Below the pieces are notes generated by a model. The model saw nothing but the letters and a program-made list of their open reading frames with translations. It did not search any database and was not told where the DNA came from. From Zygnema cylindricum (lineage: Eukaryota; Streptophyta; Zygnematophyceae; Zygnematales; Zygnemataceae), in the NCBI GenBank assembly GCA_037447655.1, contig JBBHKE010001874.1, positions 33,501-97,500 of the forward strand: a DNA stretch of 64,000 nt, written 5' to 3'. Position numbers and translations under genes: made by a program. Positions 22,311-34,025 of this stretch are shown piece after piece. How positions within the stretch are numbered: position 1 is the first letter of the stretch; every line of letters begins with the position of its first letter.

Positions 22311-23227
22311 TACTGTACTCATAGTTGTTCAAAACGTATTTTATGCACGATTAAATTAAGCGAATAATAAGTAGAAATAGGAAAAGTCGATTTGAAAACA
22401 AAGTAAAAATAGTTAATGGATTTTTGTCCGTACAATTTCGAATATGAACGAACGTTCGTACACATTTCAAACTTACCGCGCGCAAATAGTATGATGCTGC
22501 AACGTCTCTTTTCGAAATTGTCCGTACATGAACGATAAAATGACGTACATTATCCGTGAAATTTCAAAAATTACTAATACGTGCAAAATATATATTCGTC
22601 AAATTTCGTACATTTCCGTTAAAAACAGTACAGTTATCGTAAAATACCGTACAGTTCTCATAAATTGGCCGTTCAGTTTACCAGACAGAAAGTACATCGC
22701 GATTTTTTAGTCACGAATATTACGTAAAAATAGGAAAAAATTAAAAAATAGCGCGATTTCAACAACTATGACTGTACTATACCTTTCCGATTGGTGCCCG
22801 TTACACCTTGCATGGACAGCCCGCGTTTCGTCATGCATATGCTCAGACTTAGGGTATGTCCACATGTACTTGTAACTTAGTGAACTTACTTTGTATTTTA
22901 GCGCGGATCCACCATACCCGGTTTTAAAGTGTCCATATGTGTAAAAACGAAATCGTAACTTACGTTGAGACGATTGTATACATCGACAATACTTGTGACG
23001 GTTGTCAGCGTCTACAATCTGTGTTGTCGCAAGTTATTTTTTGGAACTACTTGTGACGTTGCATGTCTTACCGTGACATTGTAGACGTACTGCCTTCCAG
23101 GCTGTGTTGTTTCACGGTTGAAGAAGGTGTGCTTTGCCTTTGCGTAGCCTGTCCGCTCGACGTGAAATAACATCAGAATTTCGAGACCCCTGCAAAAAAA
23201 AAAATCGTACTAGACGAAAACGGACAA

Positions 23228-25291
23228 AACCCTAGTTGTCCAATTCGTACGGATTTATATTTTTTTCCAATTTTTATGTAGTATTCGCAACCTTTATATT
23301 TTTCGTGAAATTGGTTTAGATTTCACTGTACGAAAATGTACGGAATTTAAAAAAAAGAGACGTTGCACCATTTGCGCGGCCGAAGTTTGAATTTGTTTTG
23401 AACCCTAAAATCAAAAAATGTACGGAAATGTACTGGTTCATAGTCAGGTACGCATTTTATATCATTTTTTTCATCGTTTAATGCGTATCGTGCGTAGTAT
23501 TCGCGCGTTCGTTTAGTGCGCATTATGCGCACGGGACAACTATGGACAAAACCAAACAAATTATGTACTTTTTTTGTCTTATTGAACGCAAATGGACAAA
23601 ATATAGCGAATTCTGTACTTTTCTTTGTCCTCGGAAATCGTATGAAAATTTTTGAAAGTTGCGGCAAGTGCGAATATATGTTCCTATTTGTTTATCGAAA
23701 ATACCTAGTTTAAAAACACATTGCCGATATGTTTTAAAGATAAGTTTGAAGATGACGTTTTTTGTCATCGTCGTGGGTCGAAAAACACAATACGACAAAT
23801 TTTTGTACATCCTAAGGGTGCGTCTCTATGTTCTTCAAACTTAGAGGATTTTCTTTGTTTTTTAGCGCAGATCTGGCGGACCCGGATTTCGGGTGTCCCT
23901 ATGTGTACCAAACGAAGTTGTCACTTTAATGAGTGACGATTGTATACGTCGATAATGCCCGTGACGGCTGTCGACAAAATTGTAAAAAAATGTCGTTAGA
24001 AAGTCGCAAGAATGTGAGGCTGCGTGAGAGAGGCGGCGTGTGCAACTTGCTGGGGCGCCCTCGGAGATTTCTCACGATTTTGTCAAATGGCATCGGAATT
24101 CATAGACCCGTGGAATGGAAAAGTCCGTACCAAACGAAACGCGACAAAACACAACAAATTGTGTACTTTGATGGACGCAAACGGACAAAACATAACGAAT
24201 AGTGTACCTTTCGCCGTCGCTTGAGTTCGTTTGAAATGTTTGTAAAAAAAAAATACACGTGCGAATACGTTGTTCCTATTTGTTTCTGAAAAATACTTTG
24301 TTTTAAAACACATCGGCCTTGTATTTTAAAGAAAAGTTTGAAGATGACGTTTTTTGGCGTGGCAGTGGGTTAAAGAACACAAGACGACAACATGTAGTAC
24401 ATCTTATATTCAATGATGACGCAAAATGTACTTATCTTTTTTTCTACTTTTTTGTACGATTGAAACTTACGCGGTACGGCTCTAAGTTTTACAAGAAAAC
24501 GACAGAAAAAAACCCTTACGTTGGCACACAGAGACGCACCCTAAGTTCAAGGATGACGCAAATTGTATTCTACAAATTTGCGATTCCTTCTTACGATTGC
24601 AACTTAGGCAGTACGGCGCTAAGTTTTAAAGGAAAACGATAGAAAAAAACCGTTACTTATGCACATGGGGACATACCCTAACAACGCACGGAAAGACAGA
24701 TACCACCTTATTTAAAGCTAACCAAAACGGCGACCAAAGGTCTATAATTTATATATAGAGATTGGATCAACTTACGTGGAGCCACTCAAATCAAAACACG
24801 TATATAAAAACTTATTTACAGACATTACGCGATGTAACCTGAGGCCTCTGTATTACTTGTCCGTACAATTACGGAGACCTCCCGATGTAACCTCACCCTA
24901 AGTTTTTAACGAAAACGACAGAAAAAATCCCTTACTTTAACACATGGGAACATACACTAAATTTCTAATCACGTTCAATCATAGTTGTCCCGTGCGCATA
25001 ATACGCACGAAACGAACGCGCGAATACTTCGCACGATAAGCATTTAACGATGATGAAAATGTTATAAAATGCGTACCTGACTATGCACCAATACATTTCC
25101 GTACATTATTTGATTTTAGGGTTCAAAACAAATTCAAACTTCGGCCGCGCAAATGGTGCAACGTCTCTTTTTTTTAATTCCGTACATTTTTACGTACAGC
25201 GAAAACTAAACGAATTTTACGAAAAATATAAAAGTCGCGAATACTACGTAAAAATCGGGAAAAAGTCCAAATCCGTACGAATTGGACAACT
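23228..25291. repeat. Long inverted repeat, arm 2
   Basis: The left arm (23228-23545) and right arm (24978-25291) are reverse complements over about 315 bp with few mismatches, for example CCAATTCGTACGGATTT against AAATCCGTACGAATTGG at the outer ends and GCGCATAATACGCAC-type sequence at the inner ends. Without the nested 726-bp insertion the spacer would be about 0.7 kb. Orthologous to 13786-16232. Confidence 0.82.
23816..24541. mobile_element. PIF/Harbinger-like element, arm 2 only
   Basis: 726 bp with ends GGGTGCGTCTCTATGT and GGGTGCGTCTCTGTGT (minus strand), flanked by TAA (23813-23815 and 24542-24544). Arm 1 near 14366-14375 reads ACATCCTAAGTTCAAGG without the insert, so this is an empty/filled pair. 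Subterminal motifs (GGCGGACCCGGATTTC, CGACAGAAAAAAACCC) are shared with the element at 14433. Confidence 0.88.
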
Positions 25292-25480
25292 GGGCGTTCA
25301 GTGCATCCGCAAACTACAAATATCTCCTCTCCCCCTCCCTCTTCCCCTCCGTTTCCCTACCCCTCCACCATTCACTCTCCATCTCTCGCTTCCTCTCCCT
25401 CTCCTTTCTCTCTCTTCTTTCCCGTTCCCTTTTATTATCCTCTCCATTCCCCTCCCCTCCTCCCTCCCCCTCCCGCTCCC

Positions 25481-26695
25481 GGTCCACATTTTAAAATGGT
25501 TCGACGACTTTGTACCATGAAATTTTTCAACAAAAACAAATTCGAAATGTTTAAGCCCGTGAGGTTATCGGAAGCTCAAAGAATGTGTGACGCCATAAAA
25601 GAAACCTTAGCCTCTACTGGAGGGCATGTGGGACTTAGAAATTTTATCTTTCAAACTTCTTTAAATCACCAAATGAGAATTTGTATCGGAAAAAGTTTCG
25701 ATTTAAGTGTTCCTGGACGAAAAAATGTCGAAGGTGATAAATTTTTCCATTGGATGGAAGATGCTGTTGAAAACCTTGGACGAATAAGCATTTCCGACTT
25801 TCTGCCGATTTTACGTCCATTCGATTTCGATGGAGTTCTCGCGACTGCTCGAAGATTACACCGAGAATTCGGCCATTATTTTTCCATCCCGATTAAAGAG
25901 CATGAAAAAAAGTTAGAGGATGCAAAACTGAATAACGGAGGGGAAATCCCGACTCCGGGAGATTTTTGCGATGCTCTTTTGTTGGCTCGAGAAACAGAAC
26001 CTCTTGTTTTTGAGAATATTAAAATAATTATTCAAGATATGGTTATCGGAGGATCAGACACTTCGGCGGTTTCTGTAGAATGGGCGATGTTGGAGTTGAT
26101 ATTAAAACCAGAAAAAATGGCACGGTTACAAAACGAAGTTGATGGCGTTTTTAATGCCCCAAATTTTGAAAACACAGGAAATACACAATATTCGTCGGAA
26201 AATTTTCTGGATCTCGAAACCCGACTTCTCGAACTTCCTTATCTTAAATCGGTTGTAAAAGAAACTTTTCGTCTGCATCCGCCTGCCCCATTGGTTATTC
26301 GTGCGACGACCGAGTCGGTCAAACTCGGTCAAGGAAAGTACGAAGTGCCAGCTGGCACAATGGTCCAAATTAATGCTTGGGCAATGTCACATGACAAGCG
26401 GTTTTGGGATGATCCTTTCGAATTTAAACCGGAGAGGTTTTTGGAAAGTAATGGAGATTTGAAAGACAATCTCGATTTTCGGGGAAATAACTTCACTTTT
26501 TTGCCATTTGGATCGGGAAGAAGAATGTGTCCCGGATTAAATATCGGGAATGCGATGGTTTCCCTTATGATAGCATTCTTGGTTCATAAATTTGATTGGT
26601 CCCCAGGAGTCGAAAAAATCGATAAAACGGAAAAAATGGGGGTTACAGTTTTGCCGTTAAAACCTTTGGAAGCCATCGCTGTACCGCGAAATTAA
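25481..26695 (+). pseudogene. Cytochrome P450, 5'-truncated duplicate
   Basis: Matches exon 2 of the P450 gene from GGTCCACATTTT (17299) to the stop, with a handful of changes, including Gly to His, Leu to Ile, Asp to Val and Arg to Ser. Exon 1, the intron and the first eight codons of exon 2 are gone. CT-rich promoter sequence now joins coding sequence at 25480/25481, corresponding to a deletion of about 870 bp (16430-17298). The open frame starting at 25301 is a chance fusion through the CT tract and lacks a membrane anchor and hinge. I-helix, ExxR and the haem Cys are intact, so decay has hardly begun. Most likely non-functional. Confidence 0.88.
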
Positions 26696-26930
26696 AAAAG
26701 GAATGAATCCTGAGTTCCTTCTCGCAATATATATATCTAGTTTTACAATTCGTTTTTTTTTTTGGTTTTCTGTATCCAGAAAACGAAGAAACTTCTACAA
26801 AAAAATTTAAAGAGATTTTGTTTTTGTATTTTGCTAAGTTTCATGGGTGAAACAGTGAAAGGGCGTTTTCTGAAATGCGATTTCTCTTTCTTTTTATTGT
26901 TATTTTTGGCGTTGTTAATGTTATTTAGAC

Positions 26931-27048
26931 AGAGGGAGGGAGAGGGAGAGGGGGAGGGAAAGGGAGAGGGAAAGGGAGAGGGAGAGGGAGAGGGAAAGGG
27001 AGAGGGAAAGGGAGAGGGAAAGGGAGAGGGAAAGGGAGAGGGAGTGGG
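26931..27048 (+). repeat. GGGAGA/GGGAAA minisatellite
   Basis: About 118 bp of tandem GGGAGAGGGAAA-type 12-bp units, longer than the orthologous array at 18739. Strictly purine on the plus strand with regularly spaced G triplets. Confidence 0.9.
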
Positions 27049-27475
27049 AGGTTTCAAACATGGAGAGATAGAAAGGACCGGTAGAAAGTTGACCAGAAAG
27101 GAGACAGAAAAATATGTTATATACAATTCAAAAAGTAACTGAGGAATTCGTATCTAATTTTTTGGAATATTATGATTATTTCAAAAATACTGGCAGTTTC
27201 TAGTTTCTAAAACTTAAGGAAAAAAAAATTGATGATAATTTTTTCGAATAATTTGTATTGAGTGTTAGTGGAGAATTTTTAAGTTTTTGACTTATTTGAA
27301 AAAAAAAAAACATGTTTTGTTTTTACGCGTTTTGGTTCATTAATGCTTTACAATAATAATGATATCGGTTTTAAATCCTTTTTGTCAATTTTAACGAGAG
27401 TGTTTGAAATATCATAATTTTTTAAGTAAATGATTCGATAAAAAATAAATAATAACAGCAATTTAAGGAAGGTAA

Positions 27476-28215
27476 GGGTGGCGTTCCATCAGGAAATTCT
27501 GTAATCGTACGAACAACATTACAGAATGCTATAATTTGAACGCTGTTCTCTCGCGCAGAGTCTGTAATCCACGTGCTCAGAAATGAGTGGTACCATGTAA
27601 GATAAGATCGTATATTGAAAATCGTCAAATATTTTTTACACCGACCAACTTCAACTCGAAATCGTCATTTGCATACCATGTACGTGCGGACCAGGGCATC
27701 GTACCACACACATTTTGTACTCTTTGCAAACGCTTGTCAGATGCCAGCTCATTAATTTTAGGGTTTCTGCTTTTTCGCGTGACGAATGAGCGCTTCCACA
27801 AATAGTGTGACGAATGGCCGGTAACAAAAATAGCGCGACGAAAGCTCGTTACGAGATCACTTTCGTGATTTCCGTTGAATTTTTGAATGCATATATCATG
27901 TGCGAAATTTTTCGATTTCCGTTTGTTTGCCGTCGTGACACGTACATTCATTATCCAACGTGTCGCGCCTCAATTTTTTCTGTAAATGGTGATGTACCTC
28001 CTCGAGGTACATCGCCATTTACAGAAACTTTCGAAACGAATGCTTCGCAAAAAAACATCCAACGGTCATTGTTATCTCCCAGACCTTTGGAGAATATTGG
28101 CAAGATTCTTTGTAATGTTGTTCGCCTATAAAAACAAAATAAGAGGTACGGCGTAGTACGGATAGGTCCGGATTTCTGTAAACAACCTCACTTTTCGTCT
28201 GATGGAACGCCACCC
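27476..28215. mobile_element. PIF/Harbinger (Tourist-type) element, arm 2 only
   Basis: 740 bp with perfect 17-bp inverted ends GGGTGGCGTTCCATCAG. TAA flanks both sides (27473-27475 and 28216-28218). The arm-1 site near 19240 reads GGTAATAAATAAAAG with no insert. It encodes no recognisable transposase. It contains a strong internal hairpin at 27979-28025. Confidence 0.92.
27979..28025. repeat. Near-perfect hairpin inside Harbinger-like element
   Basis: Two 22-bp arms (27979-28000 and 28004-28025) that are reverse complements with one mismatch, separated by 3 nt. The inner part is GATGTACCTC, CTC, GAGGTACATC. Confidence 0.9.
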
Positions 28216-28833
28216 TAATAAATAAAAGGTTGATACATTAAAAAAAATGGTATTTTGCACATAGCTCCCACTATTTGGGTTGAAAACCGACTTTTCTGGG
28301 GAAAAAGCGAAACAAAAACAAAATAAAGACGCCCTACATAACAACCACTATAATACAATCCTAAATCCTAAAAAACGGGAAAAAAATACATAATTGGGGT
28401 AAGATTATCATAAGTACAACTTCAATTTCACCATCGTTTTTCCAAAAAATGCAGTTTTAGGCCATCGCTCCAAAAGAAAAAAAAAGATGGTGAAAAAGCT
28501 GCTGATGGACCATCTTTTTTCTTTTTTCTTTTACCTATTTCTAAATTACGTTTCATACACAAACACTGCGATACAAGAAAGATATTTAAAATGTAAAAAA
28601 AAAAAAAATTAGACAAATTTTTCTTTTTATCAATGTTATTTTTTTTTCTTTATGTTTAATTTTGTTTTTTTTGCGGAAAATGTTGTTTTTGGGATTTTTT
28701 GGAGTATGGGCGGATGGTGTTGGTGTTTTTTGTTTTTTTCTTTTTATTGTTTTACATCCCTCCCTCCTTCCCCCCCCCCCTCTCTCTCCCTCACCCTTCC
28801 CCCCTCCCGGTTCCCCCTCCCTTTCCCCTTGGA

Positions 28834-29684
28834 CTGACCACTAAAAGTAAAACGGGAAAAGTAGTAAGACTAAGAAAAGTTTAACAGGAATCACACTGTC
28901 AAAATTACCATCATTTTGTTGGAAATTGTACATTTTTATGATCAAAAATATGTACAATCACCAAAAAAAAAGTATAAATTTTACAATTATTCACATGTAC
29001 CATCGGAACAAACGTAAATTTTGTTGGGATATTGTCGTTTTCGCAACATTTCGCGAAGCGTCATTCCAACTTGAATTTGTTTGACGCGAACTGTCGCGTC
29101 ATCATACAAAAAGTACGATGTCGTTTCGCGACAGTACTTTTGTTGTTCGCGAACGAAACATACTATTTCGTTTCGCGTCACTTGTTTGTTTCGTGTGCAG
29201 GTGTTTCAATTTGCGTGCAGTTGTGTTCGTGAAGCGACACGTGTTTAAGTCAACGTTTGGAGTTTGTTGTTTCGAAGGAAGAAGCGTGTGCGCCTTCCTT
29301 CGTGGAACTTTCATTGAAGAGTGCACAGTCAACTAGGGATAGACTTCGTCGCTACGCTAAGTTCTGCTTGTCTTACCTTGTTGTCTCTTAGTGCAAAGTA
29401 GCGAGTATATTTAGGCAGCAGTGTACATGTGCAGTGTATCGAATTAATCGATTCGATCATTGAATCTCATATGATTGAATCATAGAGGATTAATCTTGGA
29501 GTAAGAGATTATTTAAAGAGAAGAGAGAAGAGAGAGAAGAGAGATGTTGTAAAGAGGCTTCGGCCAAGAACATTTATAATTCTTTTTGGCTGAATATTCC
29601 TCTTGTCTTTTATGAGCTTCCGCTATGTAATGATTTATGTTTTGTGAATTATTTTGAGTGAATGTCTTTTGCTCAAGATCCTAC
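28834..29684 (+). mobile_element. Possible solo LTR, arm 2
   Basis: Sequence present between homologous blocks in arm 2 but absent from arm 1. It could start TGACCACT and end GATCCTACA. It has a GA-rich run (29518-29545) and promoter-like sequence. No matching 5-bp flanks were found, and part of the difference may be a deletion in arm 1, so this is tentative. Confidence 0.35.
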
Positions 29685-29689
29685 ACTTT

Positions 29690-30960
29690 TTAATAGACGC
29701 ATTAAAACGAATATATAGACTCCCACTCTTCCCAACCTCTTTTTCCTCCCTTTCTCTTACTTTCATCCAATATTCCTTTTTTGCTCTCTCTTTCTTCTCC
29801 CTCTCGCTCTCTTTTTCTCTCTCTCCCTCCTTTCATTTTTTCTATTTTCTTCAACACTCATCACTTTCAATCACTGTGGTTACATTTTTTCTCTCTCTAG
29901 TTCCTACTTCCTCACTCTTCCACACTCTTCCCTCTCCCGCTTCTTTCGCTTTTGTTCTTCTTGCTCTCGCTCCTCTCTTTGTCACTCCTCTCATTCTCAC
30001 TCCTCGTACTCTCCCAATTTCTTCCTCATTGACATTAATTTCACTCTCTCGCTCTTCACGTGTCCTCCCGTTACAGCCCTCATTACCTCTACCTCTCGCT
30101 CCCCCTCTCCCTCCCCGTCTCCATTTCACTCTTCCTCTCCCTCTCTAACTCCCTTTTCCAATTCCTGTAACTCCTTTTTCTTGCACTCCACTGTTTTTTT
30201 CCTCTATATATCACTATCATTCCCCCACTCTCTACTTGGCCTACCTCTATTTCCCTCTTCTACACTTCTCCCTCTTTCTCCCCCTTCTCCGCTGACTGTC
30301 ACCCCCCCTCTCAGTCTCACCCTCCCCGTTCCGTCCCTCTCCCTTTGCTTTTTCTTTTGTTTTCTTCACCACTATTTTCTCGTTCACTACCTTTCTCTTG
30401 AATTCTCCTCCTTTTATTTCCCCTTTCCAAAATCTTTTCTTTTTTCCATCCCCATTTTCCTCCCTTCCATCTCTCTTTTCTCTCTCCCTCTTCTTCTCTC
30501 CCTCCCCTTCCTCTCAATCCTCTATTCTTTTCCTCCTCAAAATTGTTTCCACTCTTTCCCTCCTGACTTTTTCAACCTCTCATTCCTCCTAAAATGCTCC
30601 CCCTCCCTATCTTTTCCTTTCCACTTCCCCTCTCCCTTCTCTCTCTTCTCATCTGCTTTCCTCTCTCCCCTTCTTTTCCTCTCTCCCTTCCCCTCGCGGC
30701 CTCGCTCTTCCGTTTCCTTTTCCTCTTCCTCTTCCTCTCCCTCTCCATCCGTCTCTTACTCCTTTTCCTTCGTCGTCCCGAACGCTTTTTCCCTCTCCAA
30801 TTCCCTCCTCCTTACTCCTTTTTCTCCCTCTCCCTCACACCTCCCTCTCTCTCTCCCTCTCTCGCACCTTCATTCCTCACTCCTCTCCCTCTCCCTCTCC
30901 CAGCTCCTTTTCCTCCTACCTCTCCTTCTCTTCATTATGGCTCTTTCCGTCCCTCCTCAT
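29690..30960 (+). repeat. Pyrimidine-rich tract 4
   Basis: About 1.27 kb homologous to the tracts at 2928, 11325 and 19691, starting with the same short lead-in (GACGCATTAAAACGAATATA). Confidence 0.9.
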
Positions 30961-31337
30961 TTGAAAATTTTGGTCGACCATCTGAGTGAAGGAAGAATCC
31001 CCCGCAGCCACAGACAGATAGAGCTAGCGTAGATAATCACAGAGTAAAAACGAAATTCCGCAGAAATTCCGCAGAATTTTCTGTTGGATTTCCGCAGAAT
31101 TCGGGATATGAGAATAAGAGATTCGGCTTTTCCCTTACTAGGGAAAATTGAGACGGCCAGGGCTCGAACTTTTTACTTGAGCTGTGAACAAGCTAGCCTT
31201 TGCGTCACCAGCTCGATGTTGAGCCTGGCGGGTTCCTTACCTATTTAAAAAAAAAAAAAAATGCTTAGTTTAATAAAAACGATTATTTTTTAATAATTTA
31301 ATTTATTTCGGGTGGCTTCGAGTGTGGGCGTACCACA
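30961..31337 (-). repeat. tRNA-like repeat related to 20030-20248
   Basis: The minus strand around 31245-31145 reads like the solo LTR at 20030: a GGAACCCGCCAGGCTCAAC lead-in, GAGCTGGTGACGCAAAGG in the A-box position and AAGTTCGAGCCCTGG in the T-arm position. The part at 30970-31030 resembles the start of the 600-bp solo LTR at 20912. Ends and target duplication could not be defined. Confidence 0.5.
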
Positions 31338-31422
31338 TTACACCCCTATATTGAACCGGCATCCACGTGCCAATCCAATAAGTAGGACACGAGATAGATC
31401 ACGAAGGTAGCAGTAGGAATAG

Positions 31423-31468
31423 GGGAGAGGGGAGAGGGGAGAGGGGAGAGGGGAGAGGGGAGAGGGGA
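31423..31468 (+). repeat. (GGGGAGA)n microsatellite
   Basis: Six or more units of GGGGAGA. Closely spaced G4 runs could form a G-quadruplex. It directly abuts the left edge of the 1.9-kb duplicated segment. Confidence 0.92.
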
Positions 31469-31469
31469 G

Positions 31470-32682
31470 ACGGAGGGAGAAAGGGAGGGAAGGCGGGAAG
31501 GAGAGAGAGAGGGGGAGAGGGAGAGGAAGAACGAGAGAGGGAGAGGGAGGGGGAGGGGCAGAGGGGCAGAGGGACAGGGAAGGGAGAAGGAGAGGTAGAG
31601 TGAGCATTTGATAAAAGCAACCACTTAGGTTTTGCAATACTTAGAAACTTTTCTCTGTTTATCACAACTTTCTTCAAAAAAAAAATCAATAATAAAAGAA
31701 TAAAAAAATGCCATTTTAAAAAATAAAAGCCATCCTATTCAAATATTCCTCCCAACCCCTTGACTCAACCTCCAAACCCAAAACCTTCCTAAAAACCTTT
31801 CTCCCTAAAAATAAAGAAAAAAACTAACTTTTCCATTAAAACTTTCCAATCTGAAACAGTTAAATATCCTCATTTACAAAAACCCACATTTTCTCCAACT
31901 CAATCTTAAAAAGAAACTCATTTTTCCCCAGAAAGAGATTCTATATACTAGATTACTACCTCTATCAAAAAATATACTACCCATTTAATCATTTCATCAT
32001 ACATTCCCAAATTTCTCTCTCGCCCCTCTCTCCTGTTCTCTGCAATTTGCAAACAATTGCATAACCTCCCAATCCATTTCCTATCCAATAAGAAAATCTT
32101 TCCCTGAAAAACTCAATTTCCACCCTCATTCTTGTCTTCGTTTCTCTACATTTTCTTTCGCTTTATCTCTCCTTCTCCCTCCACTTCCACCCTCAATTTC
32201 CACTCCTTCTCCCTTCATACTTTTACCCTCAAATTTTGTCCTTCTCCTTCCACTTCCACTCTCAGTTTCCTCTCCTTCTCCCTTCTCTACTTCTTACACG
32301 AAGGACACCCTGGAATTCCGCAAATATGGGTATGTCGTCCTTTGCAATATTTTAATGCGTTTATCGAAGCGGTTGCAGAAGGGGTACGAAGAACTCCATG
32401 TCCTTTAAATTCAATTGGTTTCAATTCATTTTCTTTTCCGATTTGTTGAAGTCGACGACCGTGGGCTCCAAGTCCCATGTGAGAGGGATTTCCTTTCCAT
32501 TGCATGTAACCATCTTTCCATTGGTAGTAGTTCAAATTGACGGCTTGGATTGTCTCATTAGCAATCCATATCCATCCACCCGTCGAAACTATGTCGAGTA
32601 CAGAAAAAAATGTAAAACATGTTAAGGATAATAGTAAAAAGAATGTCTATGTATGAGAGAGGGTGGGGGAAAGGAGTAACGC

Positions 32683-32713
<31 letters not shown>

Positions 32714-33385
32714 GAGCTGCAAGCTATAAAAAGCTTCAAAGAGTTATAGAGAGTTGAAGTTAGCTCATTTTTGGCTCAATGTAACTTGGGTAAAACAAAA
32801 AAACAAAAACAAAAAAATGGGAATTGGAACGAACTTGAGGAAAAATTCGTTATGTTCGTAATCGGCAATGACAATTGCGATTTGTTCGTTAAGAACCGTT
32901 CCGTCATTGGCGGTTAGAAGAACTCGATTAAGATGAATGAGTTCCATGGGATCCTTATCAGCCCAGTTTACAAGTCGGGCAGATTCCTCGGCGCGAACAT
33001 TCTGTATTAAAACACAGTACAATCATGGTGGAAAGAAGCGGTAAGTGGTGTATATATAAACAAGTTTAGCACAAGCTAAGTTCACAGAGTGAATGCAATG
33101 GAATAAAAATGTGGATTCAAACTGTACATTTTTGTGTTTTAGAGGTTTCACAAAAAACAGTAGTTTTTTGATATGAGATATTATAACATTTTAATGCCTT
33201 TCACAACAAATTAATCTATAATAACATTTTATAACAGAAAAAAACATTTTAACAGAACATTTAAAAGACTTTTTAACATTTTATTTACCTTTTATAGCAT
33301 TTTAGCCAGCGTCCATCTTGTGTTTTATTTGCTCGATCCTTTTCCATTTTATTTTATTTCATTCTGGTTTTATCTTTCTTGGAAT
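31470..33385 (+). repeat. Segment P1 (duplicate of 39180-41094)
   Basis: 1.9 kb that recurs at offset 7710. I saw only one substitution by eye, near 33360/41070. It contains gene A exons 4-5. Its right edge is the insertion point of the LTR element. Confidence 0.93.
32287..33001 (-). pseudogene. Gene A exons 4-5, separated from exons 1-3
   Basis: Exon 4 (33001-32835, 167 nt) encodes the stretch starting NVRAEESARLVNWADKDP. Exon 5 (about 32588-32287) ends CGIPGCPSCKK and a stop. Both match the intact copy at 39997-40711. Upstream on the minus strand, intron 3 is interrupted by the LTR element starting at 33386. The matching exons 1-3 lie 18.9 kb away at 51897-53560. Whether the split copy could still be spliced is unknown. 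Confidence 0.82.
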
Positions 33386-34025
33386 TGTTGATTTTAGGTG
33401 ATCTCGGACGATATTATTTACGGATATCGGAGCGTCGATATTGTGTACGGAAATCGGGTGGCTGATATCGTAAGGACGGCAAGATCGAATGGTACGGAAT
33501 CGAGTGACGATTCCACGTCACACTTTTTGGCAGAAATTTTGACGCATATTTAGGAGCGACCATCGACGGCTGACATTACCTATTTCGGCGTGTAGTCATT
33601 GGACCACACAGTGCACACATTCAGCAACAAGATTGGAGTGCACATGTACAAATAACAAGCATTCCACAGAAGAGATTATCTCTCTTAGAACAAGCTTTCA
33701 TAGCAATTTAGTACGCAATGATGTGCAACACTTTTATTCATTGAAAACACCATTGTACAGAGATCACAGAGATTAGACATTGAGATCTTAGGAGAAGAAT
33801 CCAGCTTAATTAGATAGAGAGTGTCCAGAGTGACAATTGTAATTCCTACTTTTATAATCCTATTCAAAGCTGATTAAACCTGCCTTTTCAATTGTCTACA
33901 TCTATTTCTACTCCCATCTCTAACCCTTTGTGAGCCACATAAAGTCACTACCTTCTAGTGTATGATTTAGGCTTATCTACCTCAGCCCTCGTCCAGGGGC
34001 TAAGGTGAGCACCTAAATCTAATAG
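33386..34025 (+). mobile_element. LTR A of gag-only LTR element
   Basis: 640 bp starting TGTTGATTTTAGGTGATC and ending near AAATCTAATAG. It is nearly identical to LTR B (36132-36771), with one difference seen near 33802, and is more diverged from LTR C (51195-51836). The left flank GGAATT matches the unoccupied site at 41091-41096. Confidence 0.85.

Larger units (their letters stand above)
12438..28830 (+). repeat. P450-bearing tandem duplication (two arms)
   Basis: About 12438-19640 (arm 1) matches about 21885-28830 (arm 2) in the same order: half MITE, full MITE, inverted-repeat block, P450 coding sequence, 3' GA minisatellite and CT-rich end. The offset starts near 9443 and changes at each insertion or deletion. 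Identity is lower in non-coding DNA than in the coding part and lower than in the 8.2-8.4-kb duplication, so this event looks older. Confidence 0.88.

Noticed and set aside
25301-26695. An intact 464-residue P450 starting at 25301
   Set aside because: The first 60 codons are CT-rich promoter sequence fused by a deletion. There is no membrane anchor or Pro-rich hinge, so it was called a truncated pseudogene.
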